Both the position numbers and the translations under genes were made by a program. Below, in pieces: positions 25,091 to 34,400 of a DNA stretch of 64,000 nt (position 1 is its first letter; the number at the start of each line of letters is the position of its first letter). The stretch spans positions 62,001 through 126,000 of the forward strand of contig JAEUUP010000018.1 of the NCBI GenBank assembly GCA_016787525.1, read 5' to 3'. The DNA comes from Saprospiraceae bacterium (GTDB lineage: Bacteria > Bacteroidota > Bacteroidia > Chitinophagales > Saprospiraceae). Under the pieces are notes generated by a model. The model did no database searches, was not told where the DNA came from, and worked only from the letters and a program-made list of their open reading frames with translations.

Positions 25091-28000
25091 TCACTCTTGT
25101 TTAATAAACTTCACTTGCTCTGTGCCGACTTTGAGTAAATAACTGCCAGAGGATAAGTTTGATATATCAATGAGTGTTTTAGCTTGCCCCCTCAGTATAA
25201 CCTGTCCTAAAAGATTGAAGATTTGATAATCGCCCTCTAATCCATCTACTGTCAGTAGATTAGAGGCAGGATTGGGATAAATGCTCAATTTCTGTTTGCC
25301 CTGAATACTAATTGAAATGATTTTAGACAAAGCAGTTTTTCCATCATTATCCAATTGACGGAGGCGATAGTAGCTTGTACTGAGGGGTTCTTTATCTATG
25401 AATTCATAATTGGCAGCTTTACTTTTGGCGTTGACAAACCCGAGCGTGACCCATTGTCCGTTGGGTGCTAATCTTTCAATGCCAAAACCTTTATTGTTTT
25501 GTTCATTAGCCGTTGTCCAAGTCAACAAATTGCCCCCCTCAGTATTTTTGCCTGAGAAATCTACTATTTCGACAGGCAATACGGTATTGCACGTTTTACC
25601 TGTTGTCCAATTGGAAGCGGTGCTGGACAGACTGAATCCGTTTAGCGCGCCCGTCAATTCATTGCTGTTGACGGTATTGAGTAGGGTGTTGATGGTGGTG
25701 TTGGTTGTATTGGCTGTGCCGTGGTCGAATCGGTAGTACATCAACAAATTACTTTGGTCAAGGAGTGTGCAGACGGACATATTGGCTTGAATCTGGGCTT
25801 GAGTACGAGCTGTGGTCCACACCCGTACCTCATCAAGTGTACCATTCATAAATTCACTGATGCCGAGATAAGCACCGAGATAAACACCCGAATTAAAAGC
25901 AGGTAAAGGTGTGTTGGAAGCGGCGCGTTGTGCTACTTGATTGCCATCAAGATAGGAGGTGAACAAGCCGCCACGCTGCCAAGTCATAGCGATGTGGTGC
26001 CAATTACCATCATTGTAACCCGCGCCAATGTTTATGCCTGAGGGCGTACCCCCATCATTGGAAAGGACGTGTTGCCCATTCCAACCTGCGACAATATAGC
26101 CATTGTTGTCTTGCATTCGCACCGCAGATTGATTGCTGCTGCCTTTGAACCAATATTCAATGGTGAGAGCATCGCCACCCGCAAAGAGACTGCCACTGCA
26201 TTTGGTGATTTGAACGCAGTCGTTTGTGCCATCAAAACTCAGAGCGTTGTTGGTGGTGGTAGCGGGCGGTGTGGGTACAGGATTGACTGTAACCGTGACC
26301 GAACCCGTTGTTTTGTCGCCATTGGCATTGGTGACAACGACATAGTAAGTCTTCGTTGATGTCGGTGAAACGATGGTATTACTGAGGGGTAGCGCATCGT
26401 AACCTACGGATTGATTATAAGAGTTGTTGCCCCAACCAATGACCGAGCCATTACTCAATAAAGCCAAACCATGTGCGCCACCTGCCGAAATTGCCGTGGC
26501 GTTGACAACCGTGTTGGGAATAGTTATCTGTCCGTTGGCATTATTGCCCCAACCGACGACTGAGCCGTTGCTCAATAACGCTAAACTAAAATTGGCATTG
26601 GTTGCAATCGCTTTTGCATTGACAACGGTATTGGGAATGGTGAGTTGTCCAGATGAATTCGTCCCCCAACCGATGACCGAGCCATTGGCTAACAAGGCTA
26701 AAGTGTGGACCAACCCGCCCGCCATCGCCTTAGCATCTACGACCGTATTGGGGACATTGGATTGTCCATTGCCATTTGTTCCCCAACCGATACCAGACCC
26801 ATTGCTCAATATCGCTAAGCTGTGATTAAGTCCTGTGCCGATGACCGTTGTATTGACAACCGTATTGGGGACGGTTGTTTGTCCGTTGCCGTTTGCGCCC
26901 CAACCAATGACCGAGCCGTTGTCCAATAAGGCTAAACCATGTCCGCTGCCTGCGGCAATAGCCCTTGCGCCCACGACGGTATTGGGAACAGTGGTTTGTC
27001 CAAAGTTATTCTGACCCCAAGCAATAACGGAACCGTTGCTTAGTAAGGCTAAACTATGCGCGTTGCCTGCGGCAATTGCCTTGACTCCAACGGCTGTATT
27101 GGGAATAGTTGTTTGTCCCGAAGCATTATCGCCCCAGCCAATGACCGAGCCGTCGCTCAATAAAGCTAAATTAAAAGTATTCCCTGCGGCAATGGCAGTG
27201 GCTTGCGGCTTTTCTGACCACGTGATGCTGCTGGCATTGGTGGTGATGAGGCTGTTTAAGTTTATGGAGCTGCTGCCGCATAAGATGGTGTTATTGGTGG
27301 TCAATGTCGGTGGGTCAATGACTTGTGCGGTGGTGGTAACAGCGGGGCAACCATTATTGTCTGTTGCTGTGAATGAGTAAGTCCCCGCCGAAAGCCCTGT
27401 AAATAAGCCCGTTTGATTGGTTGTATTGCTGCCTGAACGTTGGTAAGTATAAGGTGATGTACCACCTTTTACCCCAACAAATACACGCGCGTCTGTTCCA
27501 TTTGCGCTGGAAGGGTTGGATACTGAGGGGGTCGCTAAACTCAAAACAGCAGGTTGTGTGATGGTTGCGGTGGTTATATTTGAGCAGCCGTTTCCGTCTG
27601 TTGCCGTAAACGTGTAGGTTTGAGGGGTCAAACCTGTGAATGTACCTACAGGGCTTTGTGTACCTATATTTGGACTAATCGTATAGTTAATATTTCCCGT
27701 TCCACCCATTGCTGAAACAACGACTTGACCATCTGAGCTGCCAAAACATTTGACATTAGTTACTGAGTGGGGGCTGAAACTAATATTTGCGGGTTGAGTG
27801 ACCGTTGTGGTGGAGGCGGCAGAACAACCGTTGGCATCTGTTGCCGTAAACGTGTAGGTTTGGGCAGTCAAACCAGTAAAAGTACCCACCGAGTTTTGAT
27901 TACCTATATTTGGATTGATGCTGTAAGTGATATTCCCTGTTCCACCTGTTGCCAAGAGGGTGACTTGCCCATCTGAGCCGCCAAAACATTGGGCATTTGT

Positions 28001-30418
28001 TACAGAAGGCATACCTATAATAGGTGTAGAATTAACCGTGACTGTTACTGAACCCATTGCTTTATCGCCACTTGTATTCGTGACGACGACATAGTAAGTC
28101 TTCGTTGTTGTTGGTGAAACGGTGGTATTACTGAGGGGTAGCGGGTCGTAACCTGCGACTTGTCCATAATTATTGAGACCCCAACCGACGACTGAACCGT
28201 TGCTCAACACAGCTAAACTATGATTACCGCCTGCGGCAATTGCCCTTGCACCCACAACCGTATTGGGAATGGTCGTTTGTCCATAATTATTGAGGCCCCA
28301 ACCGACGACTGAACCGTTGCTCAATACAGCTAAACTATGCAAACTGCCTGCGGCAATTGCCTTCGCTCCCACAACGGTATTAGGGACAGTCCTGTTATTT
28401 CCCCAACTGATGACCGAGCCATTGTTCAATAAGGCTAAACTCTGAAACCCACCTGCTGCAATCGCCGTCGCTCTCACCACGGTATTAGGTGTAGTCGTTT
28501 GTGTATAGGTGTTATCTCCCCAGCCGATGACCGTGCCGTTGCTCGATAAGACTAAATTATGATAGTAGCCGCTCTCAATTGTCTTTGCACCAATGACAGT
28601 ATTGGGTATAATGGTTTGTCCATAGGTGTTATCACCCCAACCAACGACCGTGCCGTTGTTCAATAAGGCTAAACTATGAAAACGACCTGCTGTAATCGCC
28701 GTTACGCCCACGACGGTATTGGGTGTGTTAGTTTGTCCAGAGGAATTATCACCCCAACCAACGACCGTGCCGTTGTTCAATAAGGCTAAACTATGATTGT
28801 CACCTGCCGCAATTGCTGTTGCACCCACAATGGTATTGGGTATGGTCGTTTGTCCATTACCATTATAGCCCCAGCCGATGACCGTACCGTTGCTCAATAA
28901 GGCTAAACTATGATTGTCACCTGCCGCAATATTGATTGCTTGAGGTTTTTCAGACCATGAGACAGTACTGCCGTTAGTAGTGATGAGGCTGTTCAAATCC
29001 ACCGAGCCACCACAGATAGTCGTATTAGAGGTGTTAAGGGTGGGTGGGTCTATGACTTGTGCAGAGGCCGTGGCAGAGCAATTGTTATTATCTGTTACCG
29101 AGAAGGTGTAAGTGCCTGCTGATAGACCCGTAAACAAGCCTGTCTGATTGGTCGTATTGCTCCCTAAGCGTAAATAAGTATAGGGAGCCGTACCTCCAGT
29201 TACTCCAACAAGGACGCTGCCATTGGTTCCATTAATGCTGGAAGGGTTGCTCACTGAAGGAACATCAAAAGTAGGTACTGGATTTACAGTCACCGTTACC
29301 GAGCCATAAGTTTTACTACCATTGGCATTGCTAACAACAACATAGTAAGTTTTTGTCGTAGTCGGCGAAATGAGCGTAGTATTGAAGGGTAGCGGGTTAT
29401 AAGTATCGGTTTGTCCAGAGCTATTATATCCCCAACCAACGACTGAACCGTTGTCCAGTAAAGCTATACTATGACCATTTCCTGCGGCAATTGCTTTCGC
29501 ACCCACCACATTGTTGGGAATGGTTGTTTGTCCGTAGGTATTATCTCCCCAACCAATGACTGTACCATTGCTTAATAAGGCTAAATTATGGCTATACCCT
29601 GCGGCAATCGCTGTTGCGTTCACGACGGTATTGGGGATAGTCGTTTGCCCCGAGGCGTTACTTCCCCAACCGACGACCGTGCCGTTGCTTAATAAGGCTA
29701 AATTATGATTGGCTCTCGCTGCAATTGCTGTTGCGTTTGCTACGGTATTGGGGATAGTCGTTTGCCCTAAGGCATTATTTCCCCAACCGACGACCGTACC
29801 ATTGCTCAATAAGGCTAAACTATGATTGTCGCCCGCCGCAATCGCTGTTGCGTTCACGACGGTATTGGGAATAGTCGTTTGTCCTTGCGAATTTCTTCCC
29901 CAACCAACGACCGAACCATTATTCAACAAAGCTAAGCTATGATAACCACCTGCTGCTATGGCTTTGGCGTTCACAACGGTATTGGGAATGTTAAGTTGTC
30001 CATAGAAATTAGATCCCCAATTAACAACTGTTCCATTGCCCAATAAGGTTAAAATATGTTCATTTCCTGCGGCAATCGCTTTTGCGTCCACGACACTACT
30101 GGGAATATTCCCCAGTGACTGGATACGAAAACCCCAATGAATAGCCGAGCCATTACTCAATACAGCAGAATTATAAAAGTCACCAGCCGCAATTGCCACA
30201 ACGGGTGGCTGTTCAAACCAAGAGATATTGGTAGCGTTTGTAGAAATAAGGCTATTCAGATTGACTGAACCACCCGCACAAATTGCCGTATTGGTCGTAG
30301 TGAGTGTCGGTTGTGCAATGGCTGTTGTCCCTATAAAACTCAAGAATAGGATAACCCAACCTTGTACAATAAAGTGGGTTGAGTGTGTTGTGTGGCTGTG
30401 CAGTTCTTTGTTTTTCAT
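25091..30418 (-). CDS. Giant T9SS cargo protein: three RCC1 propellers, SprB repeats, LamG domain
   Basis: The 1775-residue secreted protein starts with a signal peptide (VILFLSFIGTTAIAQP). By position: RCC1 propeller 1 (about 70-345), SprB-like repeat (383-456), propeller 2 (476-760), three SprB-like repeats (800-1040; for example SVTNVKCFGSSDGQVVV), propeller 3 (1070-1340), a laminin-G/ConA-like domain (about 1387-1600) and a type A T9SS sorting domain (YPNPASNLLTVDG to the C-terminal VKFIKQE). Each propeller contains exactly seven blades of the form ALLSNGTVVGWGxN. Each is preceded by a cap with NLNSLITTN and followed by TVSPTTTKTYYVVV and a Pro-rich linker. It is likely surface-attached or released. 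Six exact 10-mers lie inside. Its C-terminal third is nearly identical to that of the neighbour at 31466-37051. The ligand is unknown. Confidence 0.9.
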   Translation of the reverse strand: MKNKELHSHTTHSTHFIVQGWVILFLSFIGTTAIAQPTLTTTNTAICAGGSVNLNSLISTNATNISWFEQPPVVAIAAGDFYNSAVLSNGSAIHWGFRIQSLGNIPSSVVDAKAIAAGNEHILTLLGNGTVVNWGSNFYGQLNIPNTVVNAKAIAAGGYHSLALLNNGSVVGWGRNSQGQTTIPNTVVNATAIAAGDNHSLALLSNGTVVGWGNNALGQTTIPNTVANATAIAARANHNLALLSNGTVVGWGSNASGQTTIPNTVVNATAIAAGYSHNLALLSNGTVIGWGDNTYGQTTIPNNVVGAKAIAAGNGHSIALLDNGSVVGWGYNSSGQTDTYNPLPFNTTLISPTTTKTYYVVVSNANGSKTYGSVTVTVNPVPTFDVPSVSNPSSINGTNGSVLVGVTGGTAPYTYLRLGSNTTNQTGLFTGLSAGTYTFSVTDNNNCSATASAQVIDPPTLNTSNTTICGGSVDLNSLITTNGSTVSWSEKPQAINIAAGDNHSLALLSNGTVIGWGYNGNGQTTIPNTIVGATAIAAGDNHSLALLNNGTVVGWGDNSSGQTNTPNTVVGVTAITAGRFHSLALLNNGTVVGWGDNTYGQTIIPNTVIGAKTIESGYYHNLVLSSNGTVIGWGDNTYTQTTTPNTVVRATAIAAGGFQSLALLNNGSVISWGNNRTVPNTVVGAKAIAAGSLHSLAVLSNGSVVGWGLNNYGQTTIPNTVVGARAIAAGGNHSLAVLSNGSVVGWGLNNYGQVAGYDPLPLSNTTVSPTTTKTYYVVVTNTSGDKAMGSVTVTVNSTPIIGMPSVTNAQCFGGSDGQVTLLATGGTGNITYSINPNIGNQNSVGTFTGLTAQTYTFTATDANGCSAASTTTVTQPANISFSPHSVTNVKCFGSSDGQVVVSAMGGTGNINYTISPNIGTQSPVGTFTGLTPQTYTFTATDGNGCSNITTATITQPAVLSLATPSVSNPSSANGTDARVFVGVKGGTSPYTYQRSGSNTTNQTGLFTGLSAGTYSFTATDNNGCPAVTTTAQVIDPPTLTTNNTILCGSSSINLNSLITTNASSITWSEKPQATAIAAGNTFNLALLSDGSVIGWGDNASGQTTIPNTAVGVKAIAAGNAHSLALLSNGSVIAWGQNNFGQTTVPNTVVGARAIAAGSGHGLALLDNGSVIGWGANGNGQTTVPNTVVNTTVIGTGLNHSLAILSNGSGIGWGTNGNGQSNVPNTVVDAKAMAGGLVHTLALLANGSVIGWGTNSSGQLTIPNTVVNAKAIATNANFSLALLSNGSVVGWGNNANGQITIPNTVVNATAISAGGAHGLALLSNGSVIGWGNNSYNQSVGYDALPLSNTIVSPTSTKTYYVVVTNANGDKTTGSVTVTVNPVPTPPATTTNNALSFDGTNDCVQITKCSGSLFAGGDALTIEYWFKGSSNQSAVRMQDNNGYIVAGWNGQHVLSNDGGTPSGINIGAGYNDGNWHHIAMTWQRGGLFTSYLDGNQVAQRAASNTPLPAFNSGVYLGAYLGISEFMNGTLDEVRVWTTARTQAQIQANMSVCTLLDQSNLLMYYRFDHGTANTTNTTINTLLNTVNSNELTGALNGFSLSSTASNWTTGKTCNTVLPVEIVDFSGKNTEGGNLLTWTTANEQNNKGFGIERLAPNGQWVTLGFVNAKSKAANYEFIDKEPLSTSYYRLRQLDNDGKTALSKIISISIQGKQKLSIYPNPASNLLTVDGLEGDYQIFNLLGQVILRGQAKTLIDISNLSSGSYLLKVGTEQVKFIKQE

Positions 30419-30545
30419 CTTTTATTTTTTAATTAGAATGAGCTATGAATTGTTATTGGGTTATATTGCTACCAATATGTTGACCCTCTGAGGTTTCAAG
30501 ACAGACTCTTTTTTTAGTTTAAAGAGCATGACTTTTTTATTTTAA
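30419..30545. other. Upstream region of the giant gene, no recognisable promoter
   Basis: AT-rich leader between the gene start (30418) and tandem array 2. No TAnnTTTG box was found on the minus strand. Confidence 0.5.
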
Positions 30546-30992
30546 GGGTATCAACGTACACAGTGAGAGGTATCAACGTACACAGTGAGAGGTATTAACT
30601 TCACAGTGAGAGGTATCAACGTACACAGTGAGAGGTATCAACGTACACAGTGAGAGGTATTAACTTCACAGTGAGAGGTATCAACGTACACAGTGAGAGG
30701 TATTAACTTCACAGTGAGAGGTATCAACGTACACAGTGAGAGGTATTAACGTACACAGTGAGAGGTATCAACGTACACAGTGAGAGGTATTAACGTACAC
30801 AGTGAGAGGTATCAACGTACACAGTGAGAGGTATTAACGTACACAGTGAGAGGTATTAACGTACACAGTGAGAGGTATCAACGTACACAGTGAGAGGTAT
30901 CAACGTACACAGTGAGAGGTATTAACGTACACAGTGAGAGGTATCAACGTACACAGTGAGAGGTATCAACGTACACAGTGAGAGGTATTAAC
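30546..30992. repeat. Tandem array 2: about 20 copies of a 21-22 bp unit
   Basis: The unit is CACAGTGAGAGGTATCAACG plus TA, with two recurrent variants: TATTAACGTA, and a 21-bp short form TATTAACTTC. I count 20 GTGAGAGG cores. Copies are far more uniform than in array 1, suggesting recent expansion or homogenisation. Stop codons (TAA) in the variants show it is not coding. It lies upstream of the giant gene that starts at 30418. Confidence 0.95.
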
Positions 30993-31000
30993 TTTTAGGC

Positions 31001-31290
31001 TCAATTATGATTTCAAGTTGCTGATACTCTTTAAACCCGTAGGGTTGGCATTTTGGTAGTAATAAAGCCCCCTGTTTGTTTTCAATGCCGTAGGCATGGC
31101 ATTTTGTAAAGAAAATGAGTGATTAAATCCTTTATAATATCATGCCTACGGCATTCAATAATTGTATTTATTGCTATTTTCTACCAAAATGCCATGCCTA
31201 CGGCATTGAAAACAAACAGGGGGCTTTATTACTACCAAAATGCCAACCCTACGGGTTTAAAGAGTATCAGCAACTTGAAATCATAATTGA
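31001..31290. repeat. Large inverted repeat with perfect 106-bp arms
   Basis: 31001-31106 and 31185-31290 are reverse complements with no mismatch that I can find, around a 78-nt loop. Inside each arm are mini-hairpins with triloops: AACCC-GTA-GGGTT and ATGCC-GTA-GGCAT, and their complements with TAC loops. The loop contains another ATGCC-TAC-GGCAT copy. It begins 9 bp after tandem array 2. No transposase gene is present. An open frame across the region (31142-31543) is an artefact of the repeat. Confidence 0.95.
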
Positions 31291-31304
31291 GCCAACTTTT
31301 ATAG

Positions 31305-31463
31305 TATGCGAATTACAGGTTGAAAGCCCCGTTAGGGGCGACATATGCTTAATTATGTCGCCGCTACGCGGCTTTAACTTGGAGGGGTGTTTTTTACGGT
31401 GGGCTTCACCCGCCGCTACCAATATGTCACCCCTAACGGGGCTTTCAATTCGTAATTCGCATA
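31305..31463. repeat. Second nested palindrome, next to the end of the metalloprotease gene
   Basis: Outer arms 31305-31346 and 31422-31463 match at 38 of 42 positions and contain GCCCC-GTTA-GGGGC. Inside lie an inner hairpin GGCGACATA/TATGTCGCC, a mini-hairpin GCCGC-TAC-GCGGC (31360-31372) and GGTG-GGCTT-CACC (31398-31410). The right arm ends 3 bp before the stop of the next gene, so it may double as its terminator. Confidence 0.85.
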
Positions 31464-31465
31464 TT

Positions 31466-34400
31466 TTATTGCTTAACAATTTTTTGAGAAAAAAGCACCC
31501 CCTCAGTATCCACACCTCTGATGATGTAAATGCCGTTGGGTAGGTGGCTCAGGTTCGGCGTGTGCGTCAGGTTCGAGAAACTTTGAAAGTTTCCCGAACC
31601 TTGCGTTTGCTTTTCACTCAATACCACTTGCCCAATTGAATTGATGATGTGAAAAGATAGAGCGTTTTCAATGGTCAAAAGTCCGCTTGTTACTGAGGGG
31701 TATATCTTGACCTTTGATTTGCCTTTTGATTGGATTGAAATGGTTTTTGAATAGTCAAATTGACCATCTAAGTCGTTGATTTTTAATCTATAAAAGGCAA
31801 TTGTCGGTAGGCGATAGTTGTCAGTAAAGTCGTAAGTTGAGTGAGAGCCTTTGGCTTTGACTGTACCTATTTTCTCAAAAGACTGACCATCAGGACTGCG
31901 TTCTACCTCAAAATTCAAAGTATTTGTCTCCTCAGCCGTTGTCCAAGTCAACCAATTCCCCCCCTCAGTATTTTTGCCTGAAAAGTTGAGTAGTTCGACA
32001 GGCAAGGCGGTGTTGCAGGTTTTACCTGTTGTCCAATTAGAAGCGGTGCTGGACAGACTGAATCCGTTTAGCGCGCCCGTCAATTCGTCGCTGTTGACGG
32101 TATTGAGGAGGGTGTTGATGGTGGTGTTGGTTGTATTGGCTGTGCCGTGGTCGAATCGGTAATACATCAACAAATTGCTTTGGTCAAGGAGTGTGCAGAC
32201 GGACATATTGGCTTGAATCTGGGCTTGAGTACGAGCTGTGGTCCACACCCGCACCTCATCAAGTGTACCGTTCATAAATTCACTGATGCCGAGATAAGCA
32301 CCGAGATAAACGCCAGAATTAAAAGCAGGTAACGGTGTATTGGAAGCGGCGCGTTGTGCTACTTGATTGCCATCAAGATAGGACGTAAAGAAACCATTGC
32401 GCTGCCACGTCATGGCGATGTGGTGCCAATTACCATCATTGTAACCCGCGCCGATGTTTATGCCTGAGGGTGTGCCACCATCATTGGAAAGGACGTGTTG
32501 CCCATTCCAGCCTGCGACAATATAGCCATTGTTGTCTTGCATCCGCACAGCAGATTGATTGCTGCTGCCTTTGAACCAATATTCAATGGTGAGAGCATCG
32601 CCACCCGCAAAGAGACTTCCGCTACATTTGGTGATTTGAACACAGTCGTTTGTGCCATCAAAACTCAGAGCGTTGTTGGTGGTGGTAGCGGGTGGTGTGG
32701 GTACAGGATTGACTGTAACCGTGACCGAACCCGTTGTTTTGTCGCCATTGGCATTGGTGACAACGACGTAGTAAGTCTTTGTTGCTGTTGGTGAAACGGT
32801 TGTATTACTGAGGGGTAGTGCGTTGTAGCTTGTGGACTGTCCATAAGTATTATCGCCCCAACCAATGACCGAGCCGTTGCTCAACAAAGCCAAACTATGT
32901 TCGCCACCTGCGGAAATCGCCGTAGCTCCGACAACGGTATTAGGGACAGCCGTATTATCGCCCCAACCAATGACCGAACCATTGCCCAAAAGGGCTAAAC
33001 TATGGTTGCCACTCGCCGCAATTGCCTTTGCCCCCACAACCGTATTAGGGACAGGTGTATTTGCGCCGCCCCAGCCAATGACCGAGCCGTTGCCCAGCAA
33101 AGCTATATTATGATAGCTTCCTGCCGCAATTGCTGTTGCCCCCACAACCGTATTAGGAACAGAGGTTTGTCCTATGGTATTATCGCCCCAACCGATGACT
33201 GAACCGTTGTTCAATAAGGCAAGACTATGCAAATCACCTCCTGTAATCGCTGTGGTATTTGCAAGTGTATTGGGGACATTCGTTTGTCCAGAGGTATTAT
33301 CACCCCAGCTGACAACGGAGCCATTGCTCAATAAAGCTAAATTATGGTCAGCACCTGCCGCAATCACCATTGCCCCCACCACAGTATTGGGAACGGTGGT
33401 TTGTCCAGAGAAATTTCTACCCCAAGCCACAACCGAGCCGTTACTCAATAAGCCTATGCTATGCCCAAAACCTGCCGCAATTGCCTTTGCTCCCACGACA
33501 GTATTCGGCGGGGTCGCTTGTCCAGCACCATTATTACCCCAACCGATAACTGTTCCAGTGCTCAATAAGGCTAAACTATGGTACCCGCCCGCCGCAATTG
33601 CAATCGCTTGTGGTTTTTCAGACCAAGTGACGGTGCTGCCATTGGTCGTGATGAGTGTGTTTAAATCCAATGACACACTACCGCAGATAGTGGTATTGGT
33701 GGTGGTGAGTGTGGGCGGGTCATAGACTTGTACGGTGGTGGTCTTCGTACAACCCGTATTATCGGTTGCGGTGAAGGTATAAGTACCTGCTGAAAGTCCT
33801 GTAAATAAACCTGTTTGATTGGTGGTACTACTGCCTGAACGGGCGTAAGTATAAGGTGGTGTGCCGCCTTTTGCATTTACCCAAACGCGACCACCAAATC
33901 CATTAATACTGGAATTATGAATTACTGAGGGGGTATTGAAACTAATAGCGGTGGGTTGACCGATAGTAATGACTGTTTTGGCGGTGCAACCGTTGATGTC
34001 TGTTGCTGTAAACGTGTAGGTATTGGCAGGCAAACCTGTAAAAACACCCGCAGGGCTTTGTGAACCCGCGATTGGAAAGACACTATAAGAGATATTCCCT
34101 GAACCGCCCGTTGCCAAGACAATTACTTCTCCATCTGAGCTACCAAAACATTTAGCATTGGCTACTATGGGAGGCAGAATAGTAGGTAGTGTTGTCGAGA
34201 CATACACTGTGACTGAGTCTGTCTTTATGGCACCACTCGCATTGCTCACAATAACATAATAGGTCTTTGTCGTGGTCGGTGAAACAGTGGTATTACTGAG
34301 GGGTAGCGGGTCGTAGCTTGCCGTTTGTCCATAATTATTTAGTCCCCAACCGACGACCGAGCCATTGCTCAACAAAGCTAAACTGTGCAGACTACCTGCT

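Noticed and set aside
31142-31543. 133-codon plus-strand open frame
   Set aside because: It runs through the right arm of the 106-bp inverted repeat and the next palindrome and into the end of the antisense giant gene. No family resemblance.
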